From Flavobacteriaceae bacterium S0862 (lineage in GTDB: Bacteria; Bacteroidota; Bacteroidia; Flavobacteriales; Flavobacteriaceae), in NCBI GenBank assembly GCA_023015825.1, contig JALKAW010000006.1, positions 1 through 64,000 on the forward strand: a DNA stretch of 64,000 nucleotides. Direction: 5' to 3'. The translations under genes and the position numbers were made by a program. Shown here piece by piece: positions 24,048 through 32,963 of this stretch. The notes beneath the pieces are model-generated. The model ran no database searches. It saw only the letters and a program-made list of their open reading frames with translations, and was not told the origin of the DNA. Each line of letters starts with the position of its first letter. The stretch's first letter is position 1.

Positions 24048-25181
24048 ATCCACATACCATTTTGCAAGCAAGCATGTTATTATTGCGATTTTCATTTTTC
24101 TACATCTCTAAAGAAAAAGGATGAATTACTCCAAGCACTTGTAAATGAATTGGAGATGCGTAAAAGCGAACTTCAAAATAAAACCATTGAAACCATTTAT
24201 TTTGGTGGAGGTACGCCTTCATTATTATCGAATGAAGAATTAAGATTGTTGATTGATGCCGTTTATAAAAACTATCAAGTTGTAGAGAATCCAGAGATTA
24301 CTTTAGAAGCTAATCCAGATGATTTAACGAATAAACGAATAAACGATTTATCAAATACACAAATTAACCGTTTAAGTATTGGTATTCAGTCTTTTTTTGA
24401 GGATGATTTAAAAAGTATGAATCGTGCTCATAGTGCAACAGAAGCCAAAGAATGTTTGAAGGAAGCAACTCGTCATTTCAATAACATTACCATCGATTTA
24501 ATTTACGGTATTCCAAACATGAGTTTAGATAAGTGGAATCAAAATCTACAGATAGCTTTTGATTTTGGTGTCAATCATATTTCTAGCTACGCCTTAACGG
24601 TAGAGGCAAAAACAGCCTTAGAAAGCTTCATTAAAAAAGGAACTTACCCACCAATTGATGAAGAATTGGCTCTAGAACATTTTAATCATTTAATAACTGA
24701 AACCGATAAACAAGGTTTTGTGCAATACGAGATTTCTAATTTTGGAAAACCTGATTATTTCTCTAAACACAATACAAGCTATTGGCAAGGGAAATCTTAT
24801 TTAGGAATTGGCCCATCAGCCCATTCGTTTAATAACAATCAACGTAGTTGGAATGTGTCAAATAATACAAAATATATTAAATCTATTCAGCAAAACGAAT
24901 TACCTTCAACTGTTGAAACACTATCTAAAAAGGATAGGTTTAATGAGTATATTATGACAGGTTTGCGAACTATTTGGGGGGTTTCATTAAATAAAATTGA
25001 AAAAGATTTTGGACTTGAATTTAAAGAGCATTTACTAACAGCCTCTAAAGAATTTATTAATCAAGAATTACTTGTTGTCACTTCGAGTGATTGCGATAGC
25101 AATTGTATCGAGAAGTTACAAGCAACCCAAAAAGGGAAATTTTTAATTGATGGAATTTCATCAAGTCTTTTTCTTATATAA
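24033..25181 (+). CDS. hemW: Radical SAM heme chaperone HemW, start codon missing or non-canonical
   Basis: About 382 aa if counted from ATC at 24033. It is a radical SAM protein of the HemN/HemW family; HemW binds haem and delivers it to haemoproteins. The conserved N-terminus AGIYIHIPFC is present, with the 4Fe-4S cysteines in CKQACYYC (24063-24086). FGGGTPSLL, LSIGIQSF and the C-terminal HemN domain follow. The length fits HemW, shorter than HemN. There is no ATG, GTG or TTG between the upstream stop (24027-24029) and the cysteines. The first ATG (24150) would delete the cluster site. Either ATC initiates or the start was damaged by the palindrome. Confidence 0.85.
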   Translation: MAGIYIHIPFCKQACYYCDFHFSTSLKKKDELLQALVNELEMRKSELQNKTIETIYFGGGTPSLLSNEELRLLIDAVYKNYQVVENPEITLEANPDDLTNKRINDLSNTQINRLSIGIQSFFEDDLKSMNRAHSATEAKECLKEATRHFNNITIDLIYGIPNMSLDKWNQNLQIAFDFGVNHISSYALTVEAKTALESFIKKGTYPPIDEELALEHFNHLITETDKQGFVQYEISNFGKPDYFSKHNTSYWQGKSYLGIGPSAHSFNNNQRSWNVSNNTKYIKSIQQNELPSTVETLSKKDRFNEYIMTGLRTIWGVSLNKIEKDFGLEFKEHLLTASKEFINQELLVVTSSDCDSNCIEKLQATQKGKFLIDGISSSLFLI

Positions 25182-25212
25182 TCCTTAAATTTACGCTTAA
25201 CAACCATATTAC

Positions 25213-25962
25213 ATGAAAGCAGTTATAAACGTAAACAGTCGTACCTACGCTATATATATAGATAAACCTTTAGATATTTCCATTCCTCTGCGAGCTACAA
25301 AAAGCAACGTAAATGCTTGGTATATTGATGAGCCAAGTATAGAGCCAGTAAAAATGGACGATTTCATTGTAAGCGTAGAACAAGGTGCGCCTGTAAATTT
25401 CAATAACATTCAGTTTAATCCGCATGCTCACGGTACACATACCGAATGTGTTGGACATATCACAGAAAAAAAGTACAGTATTAATCAATGCTTAAAACAG
25501 TTCTTTTTTGTTGCTGAAGTAATAACCGTGGCACCTGAAAAATTAGGAGATGATTTTGTGATTTCGGCTAAGCAATTGCGTTTTGCTATTGGCAATAAAA
25601 AGCGTGAAGCAGTGATTATTAGAACATTGCCAAATACCACCGAAAAATTAACACAGCATTACTCAAATACAAATCCACCATACTTGTTAGAAGAAGCAGC
25701 TATTTATTTAAAAAGTAAAGGTGTAAAACATTTGCTCATCGATTTACCAAGTGTTGATAGAGAAAGAGATGATGGCGATTTGTTAGCGCACAATGCTTTT
25801 TGGAATACCGATGGAAAAATACGTACTGAAGCAACTATTACAGAGTTTATTTTTGTGCCAAATAATATTGAAGATGGTAAATACATTCTCAATCTTCAAA
25901 TAGCACCATTTGAAAACGATGCGACACCAAGTAAACCTGTGTTATATAAGTTATACGAATAG
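25213..25962 (+). CDS. Cyclase family protein (kynurenine formamidase-like hydrolase)
   Basis: A 249-aa member of the metal-dependent cyclase/formamidase family. The signature HAHGTHTECVGH (~77-88) corresponds to HxGTHxDxxxH, with the usual Asp replaced by Glu. It is followed by RTLPNT, IDLPSVDRERDDGDLLAHNAFW and a C-terminal beta region. Family members hydrolyse N-formylkynurenine, isatin or cyclic amides, and no tryptophan genes are nearby. It is the first of a loose run of four small genes on this strand. Confidence 0.75.
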   Translation: MKAVINVNSRTYAIYIDKPLDISIPLRATKSNVNAWYIDEPSIEPVKMDDFIVSVEQGAPVNFNNIQFNPHAHGTHTECVGHITEKKYSINQCLKQFFFVAEVITVAPEKLGDDFVISAKQLRFAIGNKKREAVIIRTLPNTTEKLTQHYSNTNPPYLLEEAAIYLKSKGVKHLLIDLPSVDRERDDGDLLAHNAFWNTDGKIRTEATITEFIFVPNNIEDGKYILNLQIAPFENDATPSKPVLYKLYE

Positions 25963-25963
25963 T

Positions 25964-26572
25964 ATGGAAGTGTTTTTAGGAACTATTTTTGGAATTTTAT
26001 TAAGTATTGGAGCTATTACTTACATCAAATATCTGCAATCAAAGAAACTCGCTAATTCACAATCTATTATTCTATTGGATAAAGTTAAAAGCGTTTGCAA
26101 ATTCATAACAGTTGAAGGTGATTTTGCTGAAATTTATCATTATCAAGATGTTAAGCAAAAATTCTTAAAACTTATAACTAGTAAGAAGAAAGCTCTAGTT
26201 GTAGTTAACGCCAAAGCCTATATTGGTTTTGATTTGTCAAAAGTTGAAATGAAAGCAAATTCGAATACTAAAACACTTGTATTACAAAATTTTCCTGAAG
26301 CAGAAGTATTATCAATCGAAACCACTTTAGATTATTACGATAAAAAAGATGGCTATTTCAATAGATTTGAAGCAAACGACCTTACCGATTTACAGAACGA
26401 AGCTAAGATTCATATAAAGGATAAAATTCCAGAAAGCGGACTATACCAAGCTGCACAAAAAGAAGCCTTAGAGGCTATTTTACTAATAGAGAATATTGTA
26501 CAAACTATTGGTTGGAAACTGGATTATGGATCTTTAAAAATTGAAGATAAAGACCAAAAACTTATAGATTAA
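25964..26572 (+). CDS. DUF4230 domain protein
   Basis: 202 aa from the ATG at 25964, one base after the preceding stop. An ATG at 25910 would overlap the cyclase gene by 53 bases and is not used. One N-terminal membrane helix (MEVFLGTIFGILLSIGAITY) anchors a soluble alpha/beta domain, typical of DUF4230 (FITVEGDFAEIYHYQD, then AYIGFDLSKVEM). The function is unknown. Its TAA overlaps the next ATG. Confidence 0.75.
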   Translation: MEVFLGTIFGILLSIGAITYIKYLQSKKLANSQSIILLDKVKSVCKFITVEGDFAEIYHYQDVKQKFLKLITSKKKALVVVNAKAYIGFDLSKVEMKANSNTKTLVLQNFPEAEVLSIETTLDYYDKKDGYFNRFEANDLTDLQNEAKIHIKDKIPESGLYQAAQKEALEAILLIENIVQTIGWKLDYGSLKIEDKDQKLID

Positions 26573-26940
26573 TGCACATAGATCAAATTAGAGACCATTG
26601 TTTGTCTAAAAAAGCTGCGACTGAGAGTTTTCCGTTTGACGAAAACACGCTTGTGTTTAAAGTAATGAACAAAATGTTCTTAATGGCGCCTTTAGATAAG
26701 TTTGAGAAAGGAGAAGCTTCAGTAACAGTAAAATGTGACCCTGAATATACAATTGAACTTAGGGAACAATACGAGAGCGTTTATGCTGGACCTTACGTAA
26801 GTAATAAACATTGGAATACTTTGGCAATTTATAAAAATGAATTATCACCTAAATTAGTTTTGGAACTCATAGACCATAGTTACGATATGGTTGTAAAAGG
26901 AATGACAAAGAAGTTAAGAGAAGAGCTGAACAAATTGTAG
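26572..26940 (+). CDS. MmcQ/YjbR family protein
   Basis: A 122-aa protein of the MmcQ/YjbR fold, a small alpha/beta domain of the CyaY/MotCF type found across bacteria and thought to bind DNA or small ligands. The usual order is visible: IRDHCLSKKAATESFPFDENTL at the start, then KMFLMAPLD, and the signature GPYVSNKHWNTL (~77). It overlaps the DUF4230 stop by one base. The biological role is unresolved. Confidence 0.85.
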   Translation: MHIDQIRDHCLSKKAATESFPFDENTLVFKVMNKMFLMAPLDKFEKGEASVTVKCDPEYTIELREQYESVYAGPYVSNKHWNTLAIYKNELSPKLVLELIDHSYDMVVKGMTKKLREELNKL

Positions 26941-26987
26941 AAGCAACTATATAAATGTATCATTGCAAAGTAAAATAGTATTCAAAA

Positions 26988-27566
26988 ATGAGTTTAGAAA
27001 GAGAGTTAAAAAAACGAAGTAATTCAGTTTGTGAGTTATGTTCAAGTGATGAAAACCTTCAAGTGTATATAGTGCCTCCATCTAAAGACGAGAATTTAGA
27101 AAACGCACTTATGGCTTGTAAAACTTGTGTTGAACAAATTGAAAATCCAGAAGCTACAGAAGCAAACCATTGGCGATGTTTAAACGATAGTATGTGGAGT
27201 GAACATAAAGCTGTGCAAGTAGTTGCCTGGAGAATGCTTTCTAGGTTACGAAAAGAGGGTTGGCCGCAGGACTTGTTAGACATGATGTATTTAGATGAAG
27301 AAACACTTGAGTTTGCAAAAGCAACAGGTGAAGGTGAAGACGACCCAAATAAGATGATACATCGTGATGTAAATGGTGTGGTTCTAGAAGCTGGAGATTC
27401 AGTGGTGCTTATAAAAGATCTTAAAGTAAAAGGCTCCAGCATGGTCGCAAAGCAAGGAACTGCTGTTAGAAATATTCGCTTAGATAGAGATAACGAAAAA
27501 TACATCGAAGGAAAGGTTGGACCAACCCAAATCGTTATTATTACAGATTACGTTAAAAAGATATAA
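26988..27566 (+). CDS. PhnA domain protein
   Basis: A 192-aa protein. The N-terminus has a zinc-binding Cys set (CELCSS, then CKTC). The C-terminal ~70 residues are the PhnA domain (DVNGVVLEAGDSVVLIKDLKVKGSS, then KVGPTQIVIITDYVKK). The PhnA family was named from the phosphonate region of E. coli but is not required for phosphonate breakdown, so the function is unclear. Compared with the ~110-aa E. coli protein it has a longer middle section. It converges with the AraC-type regulator, two bases apart. Confidence 0.85.
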   Translation: MSLERELKKRSNSVCELCSSDENLQVYIVPPSKDENLENALMACKTCVEQIENPEATEANHWRCLNDSMWSEHKAVQVVAWRMLSRLRKEGWPQDLLDMMYLDEETLEFAKATGEGEDDPNKMIHRDVNGVVLEAGDSVVLIKDLKVKGSSMVAKQGTAVRNIRLDRDNEKYIEGKVGPTQIVIITDYVKKI

Positions 27567-27568
27567 GT

Positions 27569-28417
27569 TTAAATAACTTTAGTTTTTCGATATTCTGAAG
27601 GGACCATTTTTTTTACTGATTTAAACTGCCTATTAAAATTTGAAATATTATTAAAGCCAGATTTTTCGGCAATTTCGGCAATTGAAAAACCTTCTTTAGA
27701 TAAGAGTAATTTACAAGCGTTCTCAATACGCAACTCGTTTAAAAATGTGAAATAGGATTTGTTGGTACGCTTTTTAAAGTATTTGCAAAATGCATTTTTA
27801 GTCATAGCCGACACTTGAGCTATGTCGTTCAAACTAATTTGTTGATGATAATTTTGCATTGTAAAATCTAAAACATTCCTCATACGCTTCCCTTCACTAT
27901 CAGTATATTTTTTGTCATAAATAAAAGAAGACAAAGCTTGGGTTTTGGACTTAGAAAGCACTTTTAAGATTTCCAATAATATTATAAAACGTGTTAGTTG
28001 ACTACTTTTAGCTAATTGCAAAAAAAGAGTTTCTAGTATTTTTGATCTAGGTGATACTTTAAAGCCATAATCTACTTTTTTAAAAAATGATTTCAATTCT
28101 CTTAATTCTTCTAATTGAAAAAAGGTTTTACCAAAAGCATCTTTTGAAAAAAATAAGGTTAACATTTCTGATTGAATATTAGTACTTGCGTCACTTTTAA
28201 AGACATGAGGCAAATTGCTCCCAATTGCTAAAACATCTCCTTCTTTGTAGTAATTAATGGTATCTCCAACAACAAGTGTGCCTTCGCCTTTAGCAATATA
28301 ACTCACCTGTATTTCGTCATGATGATGAAGTTTGTCATAGAATATCAATTCTTTGTCTTCTTGATAAATCAAGGCATTATTTTCAGGTTTAGGTATTTGA
28401 AATGGTAATACTTTCAT
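27569..28417 (-). CDS. AraC-family transcriptional regulator
   Basis: A 282-aa regulator. Residues ~1-130 form a cupin-type ligand domain (HHHDEIQVSYIAKGEGTLVVGD). The C-terminal ~100 residues hold two helix-turn-helix motifs (ISLNDIAQVSAMTKNAFCKYFK and SIAEIAEKSGFNNISNFNRQFK) ending in VPSEYRKT. It diverges from the hydroxyproline operon across a 138-base gap, so it is the likely regulator of that operon, probably sensing hydroxyproline or an intermediate (inference). Confidence 0.88.
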   Translation of the reverse strand: MKVLPFQIPKPENNALIYQEDKELIFYDKLHHHDEIQVSYIAKGEGTLVVGDTINYYKEGDVLAIGSNLPHVFKSDASTNIQSEMLTLFFSKDAFGKTFFQLEELRELKSFFKKVDYGFKVSPRSKILETLFLQLAKSSQLTRFIILLEILKVLSKSKTQALSSFIYDKKYTDSEGKRMRNVLDFTMQNYHQQISLNDIAQVSAMTKNAFCKYFKKRTNKSYFTFLNELRIENACKLLLSKEGFSIAEIAEKSGFNNISNFNRQFKSVKKMVPSEYRKTKVI

Positions 28418-28555
28418 AGCGCAAAAATATGCAAATAATATTCAATATATAATTTTAATTATTTATTAAGGATAATATTGTATGTATTTTGGATAAAACG
28501 ACATTATTTTTTATTTGATTTCTAGTGTATTTTTATCAAAACAAAATTAATTACA
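28418..28555 (+). promoter_or_regulatory. Divergent control region of the hydroxyproline operon
   Basis: 138 bp between the AraC gene and the DapA-like gene. TTAAGGATAATATTG (28466-28480) resembles TTAAGGGATAATTG at 54818-54831, upstream of the second operon set. On the minus strand a TATTTTTG -7 element (28422-28429) lies directly before the AraC start. No good plus-strand TAnnTTTG was found. Confidence 0.4.
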
Positions 28556-29482
28556 ATGAGTTTAAAATGGGAAGGCGTAATGCCAGCAGTAACAACAAAG
28601 TTCACAAATGATGATACTTTAGATTTACAAATGTTTGAAACTAATATCAAAGCACAATTAGATGCTGGAGTTCACGGTATTGTTTTAGGAGGAACCCTAG
28701 GAGAAGCAAGTACCTTATTAGATGAGGAAAAAAGCATTCTAACGCAAGAAACAGTTAAAATAGTTAATGGAAAAGTTCCTGTGTTAATGAATGTAGCTGA
28801 GCAATCAACTAAAGGAGCTATTGCAGCAGCTCAAAAAGCAGAAGATGATGGTGCAAAAGGTTTAATGATGTTACCTCCTATGCGATATAAAGCTGGAGAT
28901 AGAGAAACCGTAGAATATTTTAAAGCAGTTGCCAACAATACATCGTTGCCAATTATGGTGTATAACAATCCTGTAGATTACAAAATTGAGGTGACTTTAG
29001 ATATGTTTGATGAGCTCTTAAAATGCGATAATATCGAAGCTGTAAAAGAGTCCACAAGAGATATATCGAATGTAACGAGAATAAAAAACAGATTTGGAGA
29101 TAGGCTTAAAATAATGACAGGAGTTGATACTGTTGCTCTTGAGAGTCTATTAATGGGAGCCGATGGATGGATAGCTGGTTTAGTTTGTGCTTTTCCAAGA
29201 GAAACCGTTGCGATTTATGAACTGCAAAAAGCAGGTAGAATACAAGAAGCAATAGAAATTTATAGATGGTTTTTACCGTTGCTAGAGTTAGATATTAACC
29301 CTAAATTAGTGCAAAATATTAAACTTGCTGAAGTAGCTACTGGAATAGGAACCGAAAATGTACGTGCACCTCGTTTACCTCTCTTTGGAGAAGAAAGAAC
29401 AAAAGTACTAGCAATTATTGCAAAAGGAATGAGAACCAGACCAACATTACCAGAATATAAAAATTTACAAGAGCTCGTATAG
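28556..29482 (+). CDS. DapA-family lyase, probable 1-pyrroline-4-hydroxy-2-carboxylate deaminase
   Basis: A 308-aa class I TIM-barrel of the dihydrodipicolinate synthase/N-acetylneuraminate lyase family. Visible are the GGTLGEASTL loop (~41), the catalytic Tyr in IMVYNNP (~138) and the Schiff-base Lys in EAVKEST (~166). Neighbours supply a hydroxyproline epimerase, a D-hydroxyproline oxidase and 2-oxoglutarate-semialdehyde dehydrogenase. The missing step is deamination of 1-pyrroline-4-hydroxy-2-carboxylate to 2-oxoglutarate semialdehyde, known to be done by a DapA-family enzyme. It is first in an eight-gene operon under the divergent AraC gene. The family is certain; the reaction is from context. 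Confidence 0.85.
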   Translation: MSLKWEGVMPAVTTKFTNDDTLDLQMFETNIKAQLDAGVHGIVLGGTLGEASTLLDEEKSILTQETVKIVNGKVPVLMNVAEQSTKGAIAAAQKAEDDGAKGLMMLPPMRYKAGDRETVEYFKAVANNTSLPIMVYNNPVDYKIEVTLDMFDELLKCDNIEAVKESTRDISNVTRIKNRFGDRLKIMTGVDTVALESLLMGADGWIAGLVCAFPRETVAIYELQKAGRIQEAIEIYRWFLPLLELDINPKLVQNIKLAEVATGIGTENVRAPRLPLFGEERTKVLAIIAKGMRTRPTLPEYKNLQELV

Positions 29483-29492
29483 TCATGTAAAT

Positions 29493-29771
29493 ATGTTAGA
29501 AATAAGACCAACATGCGAACATTGCAACAAATCATTGCCACACGATTCTAGTGAGGCAATGATTTGTACGTTTGAATGTACCTTTTGTAAAGATTGTGTT
29601 GAGAGTGTATTACAGCATGTATGTCCAAATTGTGGAGGTAGTTTTGAGAAACGACCAATTAGACCAAAAGATTTATTAGAAAAATATCCAGTTTCAACCA
29701 AAATTGTCCGTAAACCAGTTGATATTGATGCTCATGTAAAACGAATTCTAATAAATAAAAGCAAACTCTAA
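29493..29771 (+). CDS. DUF1272 zinc-finger-like small protein
   Basis: A 92-aa protein with the DUF1272 pattern of paired cysteines: CEHCNK (~8), CTFECTFCKDC (~25) and CPNCGGSFEKRP (~44). This predicts a small zinc-binding fold. The C-terminal ~35 residues are basic and probably flexible. The role is unknown. It lies 10 bases after the DapA-like gene and 14 before the M61 peptidase gene, inside the hydroxyproline operon, and is a common hitch-hiker in such operons rather than a pathway enzyme. Confidence 0.85.
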   Translation: MLEIRPTCEHCNKSLPHDSSEAMICTFECTFCKDCVESVLQHVCPNCGGSFEKRPIRPKDLLEKYPVSTKIVRKPVDIDAHVKRILINKSKL

Positions 29772-29785
29772 GTACATTTATAAAG

Positions 29786-31348
29786 ATGAAAGCATTTTTT
29801 AGTAAGTTATGTGTCTCCCTTTTATTAATAATATTGCCTACTATTTGTGTTATTGCACAGGTAAGCAAACCGGTTTTTAATTATACTGTTTCTTTTCCAA
29901 GTCCAAGAGAACAATCATATCATATAGAGCTTAATACTTCTGGATGGAATGAAAATACTGTACAATTTAAAATGCCAAGGTGGATGCCAGGGTATTATCA
30001 AATAATGGATTACGGGAAAAACGTTAACAATATTTTTGCTATTGATAATGAAGAAAACATGCTTCCTTTAAAGCAAATAGACAATAGTACATGGGAAATA
30101 AGTGAGGTTAAGGGCAAATCTTTTAAAATAATTTACGACATAAAAACAAAACGCAAGTTTGTTGCAACAAGTTATGTTGATATTGATCATGCATATTTAA
30201 TTGGAGGTGCTTCTTTTTTATATGTTGATGGTTTTATAAATTTTCCAGTATATATAGAAATAAAAAACCATTCAAATTGGAAGAATATAGCGACAGGTTT
30301 GGAGAAAGTTAAAAATGCTCAAAATCAATTTATAGCCTCAGATTTTGATATACTTTATGATAGCCCGATTCTCATAAGTGATTTAGAAGAACTACAATCG
30401 TTTAAGGTAAAAGGAGTAGAACATCACTTTGTTGGTTATAAGATGGGAGATTTCAATAAAGAGAAGTTTATGCAAAATCTAAAATTAGTTGTAGAATCTG
30501 CAGTAGATATCATGGAAGATATACCATTCAACGAATATACTTTTATAGCTATTGGACCAGGAAATGGAGGGATAGAACATTTAAATAACACGACTATTAG
30601 TTTTAATGGAGCTAGGTTAGGTACTGATGCAGGAATGAATAAAATGATGAACTTTTTGGCTCATGAATATTTTCACCACTATAATGTAAAACGAATAAGG
30701 CCATTAGAAGTTGGGCCTTTTGATTATGAAAAAGGAAGTAAGACTAATTTACTTTGGGTAAGCGAAGGGCTTTCTGTGTATTATGAATATATAATAGTAA
30801 AAAGAGCAGGACTTATTAATGATAGAACTTTATTGCAGAATTTTGAAAAGAATATTAATACTTTCGAAAATAACCCAGACAGAAAACATCAATCGTTAAC
30901 ACAAGCAAGTTACGAAACATGGAAAGATGGGCCATTTGGGAATCGAGGAAAAGGAACATCTATTTCTTACTATCAAAAAGGACCAATAGTAGGATTGTTA
31001 TTTGATTTTGCAATTAGAAATGCTACCGAAAATGAAAAATCTCTAGATGATGTTATGCGATATTTATACAGGGAATATTACAAGAAAAAAAAGCGAGGAT
31101 TTAGTGATGCAGAATTCCAGGAAGCCTGTGAAACTATTGCTGGAGTGTCTTTAAAATCACTTTTCGAATATGTTTATACAACAAAAGAAATTGACTATAA
31201 TAAATATTTAAATTTTGGTGGGTTGCAAATAGAATTTAAAATTAATCCAACGGATAAAAAGAGAAAATATACTTTGAAAAAAATTGAAAAACCAAGCTTC
31301 TTGCAGTTAGAAATACTTAATTCTTGGTTAGGATTTAATAAGGTTTAA
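29786..31348 (+). CDS. M61 family glycyl aminopeptidase-like metallopeptidase
   Basis: A 520-aa exported protein (signal peptide ending VIAQ, ~25). The N-terminal beta domain (FPSPREQSYHIEL, then PRWMPGYYQI) and the zinc site HEYFHHYNVKR (~289) with the downstream Glu in WVSEGLS (~315) place it in peptidase family M61, which removes N-terminal Gly or Ala. Collagen peptides are one-third glycine, so the activity fits this operon. The typical C-terminal PDZ-like domain appears reduced or absent, since the protein ends ~90 residues after the peptidase core. Confidence 0.85.
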   Translation: MKAFFSKLCVSLLLIILPTICVIAQVSKPVFNYTVSFPSPREQSYHIELNTSGWNENTVQFKMPRWMPGYYQIMDYGKNVNNIFAIDNEENMLPLKQIDNSTWEISEVKGKSFKIIYDIKTKRKFVATSYVDIDHAYLIGGASFLYVDGFINFPVYIEIKNHSNWKNIATGLEKVKNAQNQFIASDFDILYDSPILISDLEELQSFKVKGVEHHFVGYKMGDFNKEKFMQNLKLVVESAVDIMEDIPFNEYTFIAIGPGNGGIEHLNNTTISFNGARLGTDAGMNKMMNFLAHEYFHHYNVKRIRPLEVGPFDYEKGSKTNLLWVSEGLSVYYEYIIVKRAGLINDRTLLQNFEKNINTFENNPDRKHQSLTQASYETWKDGPFGNRGKGTSISYYQKGPIVGLLFDFAIRNATENEKSLDDVMRYLYREYYKKKKRGFSDAEFQEACETIAGVSLKSLFEYVYTTKEIDYNKYLNFGGLQIEFKINPTDKKRKYTLKKIEKPSFLQLEILNSWLGFNKV

Positions 31349-31368
31349 GAGATAAAAAATAATAAATA

Positions 31369-32952
31369 ATGATTACAGGAAAAAATTATATAGGAAATCA
31401 ACTATCAGCCAAAGGAAGCAAAACGTTCAAAACGTTTAACCCTTTGTTGAATATAGAAAACCCATGGGAAATAACTGAGGCTTCTCAAGATGAGGTTAAT
31501 CAAGCAGCAGAATTAGCTACTGAAGCTTTCAAAGCATACTCCAAAATTTCAGGAGCAAAAAAAGCAGAATTCCTTAGAGCTATTGCAGACGAAATAGAAG
31601 CATTAGGCAATGAGTTATTACAGGTTTATTCTTCAGAAAGTGGATTGCCAAATGGAAGAGCCATGGGAGAAAGAGGAAGAACACTCGGGCAATTACGTGC
31701 TTTTGCGAATCATGTAGAAGAAGGTAATTGGGTAGATGCATCTATAGATACTGCACAACCAGATAGAAAACCGCTACCAAAAGTAGATTTACGTAAAATG
31801 AATGTGCCTTTAGGACCAGTTGTAGTTTTTGGAGCATCGAACTTTCCATTCGCATTTTCAACAGCAGGAGGAGATACAGCAGCAGCCCTTGCAGCAGGAT
31901 GCCCCGTAATTGTAAAATCGCATCCAATGCATGCAGCAACAGGGGAAATGGTTAGTAGTGCAGTGATTAAGGCTGCAGAAAAAACTGGTATGCCTAATGG
32001 TGTATTTTCTAATCTTAATTCTAGTGGAATTGAAGTTGGACAACAATTAGTGCAGCACCCTAAAGTTAAAGCAGTTGGTTTTACAGGCAGTATTCATGGT
32101 GGTAGAGCATTATACAATTTAGCTGCAAAACGCGACGAACCAATTCCTGTATTTGCTGAAATGGGAAGTATTAATCCAGTTGTTATTTTGCCAAAAGCAT
32201 TAAATAATAGAGCTAAAGCAATCGCTAAAACGTATGCAGGCTCAATTACTTTAGGAACAGGGCAGTTTTGTACAAATCCAGGGTTGATTATTGGTGTAAA
32301 ATCTGAAGGATTAACCAATTTTGTGAATAATTTAGCTGAAGAAATTGTAAAAGTTGAACCGTCTTGTATGTTGCATCCAAATATTGCTGGAGCATACGAG
32401 ACTAATAAATCTAAAGCATTATCACAAAACGGAATAAAAGTATTAGCTGGTTATGAAAATGATGTAGAGCCTAATTATGCAAGACAAGTTGTGACAACTG
32501 TTGAAGGGGATACTTTTTTAAATAATCCAACATTACATCACGAAGTATTTGGACCATTTTCTTTAGTTGTACAGTGTGAAGATAAACAACAATTAGAAGA
32601 TATTATTTCTAATTTAGAAGGACAATTGACTGGAACAATTATTTCAGATGATAATGAAGTAGCAGAATACTCTAACGTTGTTAATGCGCTTCAAAATAGA
32701 GTTGGACGGATTATATTCAATGGAGTTCCGACTGGCGTTGAGGTTTGTCCTTCAATGCTACATGGCGGGCCTTATCCAGCATCAACAGATTCGAGATTTA
32801 CAGCTGTTGGTGTAGATTCGATTAAACGATTTGTAAGACCATTTAGCTTTCAGGATTGGCCAAATGACTTACTTCCAGATGAGTTAAAAAGCGAAAACCC
32901 ATTAGGAATTATTCGAAATGTTAATGGTAAACTAACTAGCCAAAAAATTTAA
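31369..32952 (+). CDS. 2,5-dioxovalerate (2-oxoglutarate semialdehyde) dehydrogenase
   Basis: A 527-aa aldehyde dehydrogenase of the long type that oxidises 2-oxoglutarate semialdehyde to 2-oxoglutarate with NAD(P). The motifs are VVFGASNFPFAFSTAGGDTAAAL (~145, shortened here to its core GASNFPF), catalytic Glu in AEMGS (~264) and catalytic Cys in GQFCTNPG (~303). The LHHEVFGPFSL block lies near 388. It performs the last step of trans-4-hydroxyproline catabolism and could also accept 2-aminoadipate semialdehyde from hydroxylysine (inference). It lies 20 bases after the M61 gene. Confidence 0.9.
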   Translation: MITGKNYIGNQLSAKGSKTFKTFNPLLNIENPWEITEASQDEVNQAAELATEAFKAYSKISGAKKAEFLRAIADEIEALGNELLQVYSSESGLPNGRAMGERGRTLGQLRAFANHVEEGNWVDASIDTAQPDRKPLPKVDLRKMNVPLGPVVVFGASNFPFAFSTAGGDTAAALAAGCPVIVKSHPMHAATGEMVSSAVIKAAEKTGMPNGVFSNLNSSGIEVGQQLVQHPKVKAVGFTGSIHGGRALYNLAAKRDEPIPVFAEMGSINPVVILPKALNNRAKAIAKTYAGSITLGTGQFCTNPGLIIGVKSEGLTNFVNNLAEEIVKVEPSCMLHPNIAGAYETNKSKALSQNGIKVLAGYENDVEPNYARQVVTTVEGDTFLNNPTLHHEVFGPFSLVVQCEDKQQLEDIISNLEGQLTGTIISDDNEVAEYSNVVNALQNRVGRIIFNGVPTGVEVCPSMLHGGPYPASTDSRFTAVGVDSIKRFVRPFSFQDWPNDLLPDELKSENPLGIIRNVNGKLTSQKI

Positions 32953-32963
32953 AAACAATAATT

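Noticed and set aside
23781-24095. Minus-strand open frame across the end of ruvC and the start of hemW
   Set aside because: It is antisense to two well-supported genes and to the palindrome, with no domain.
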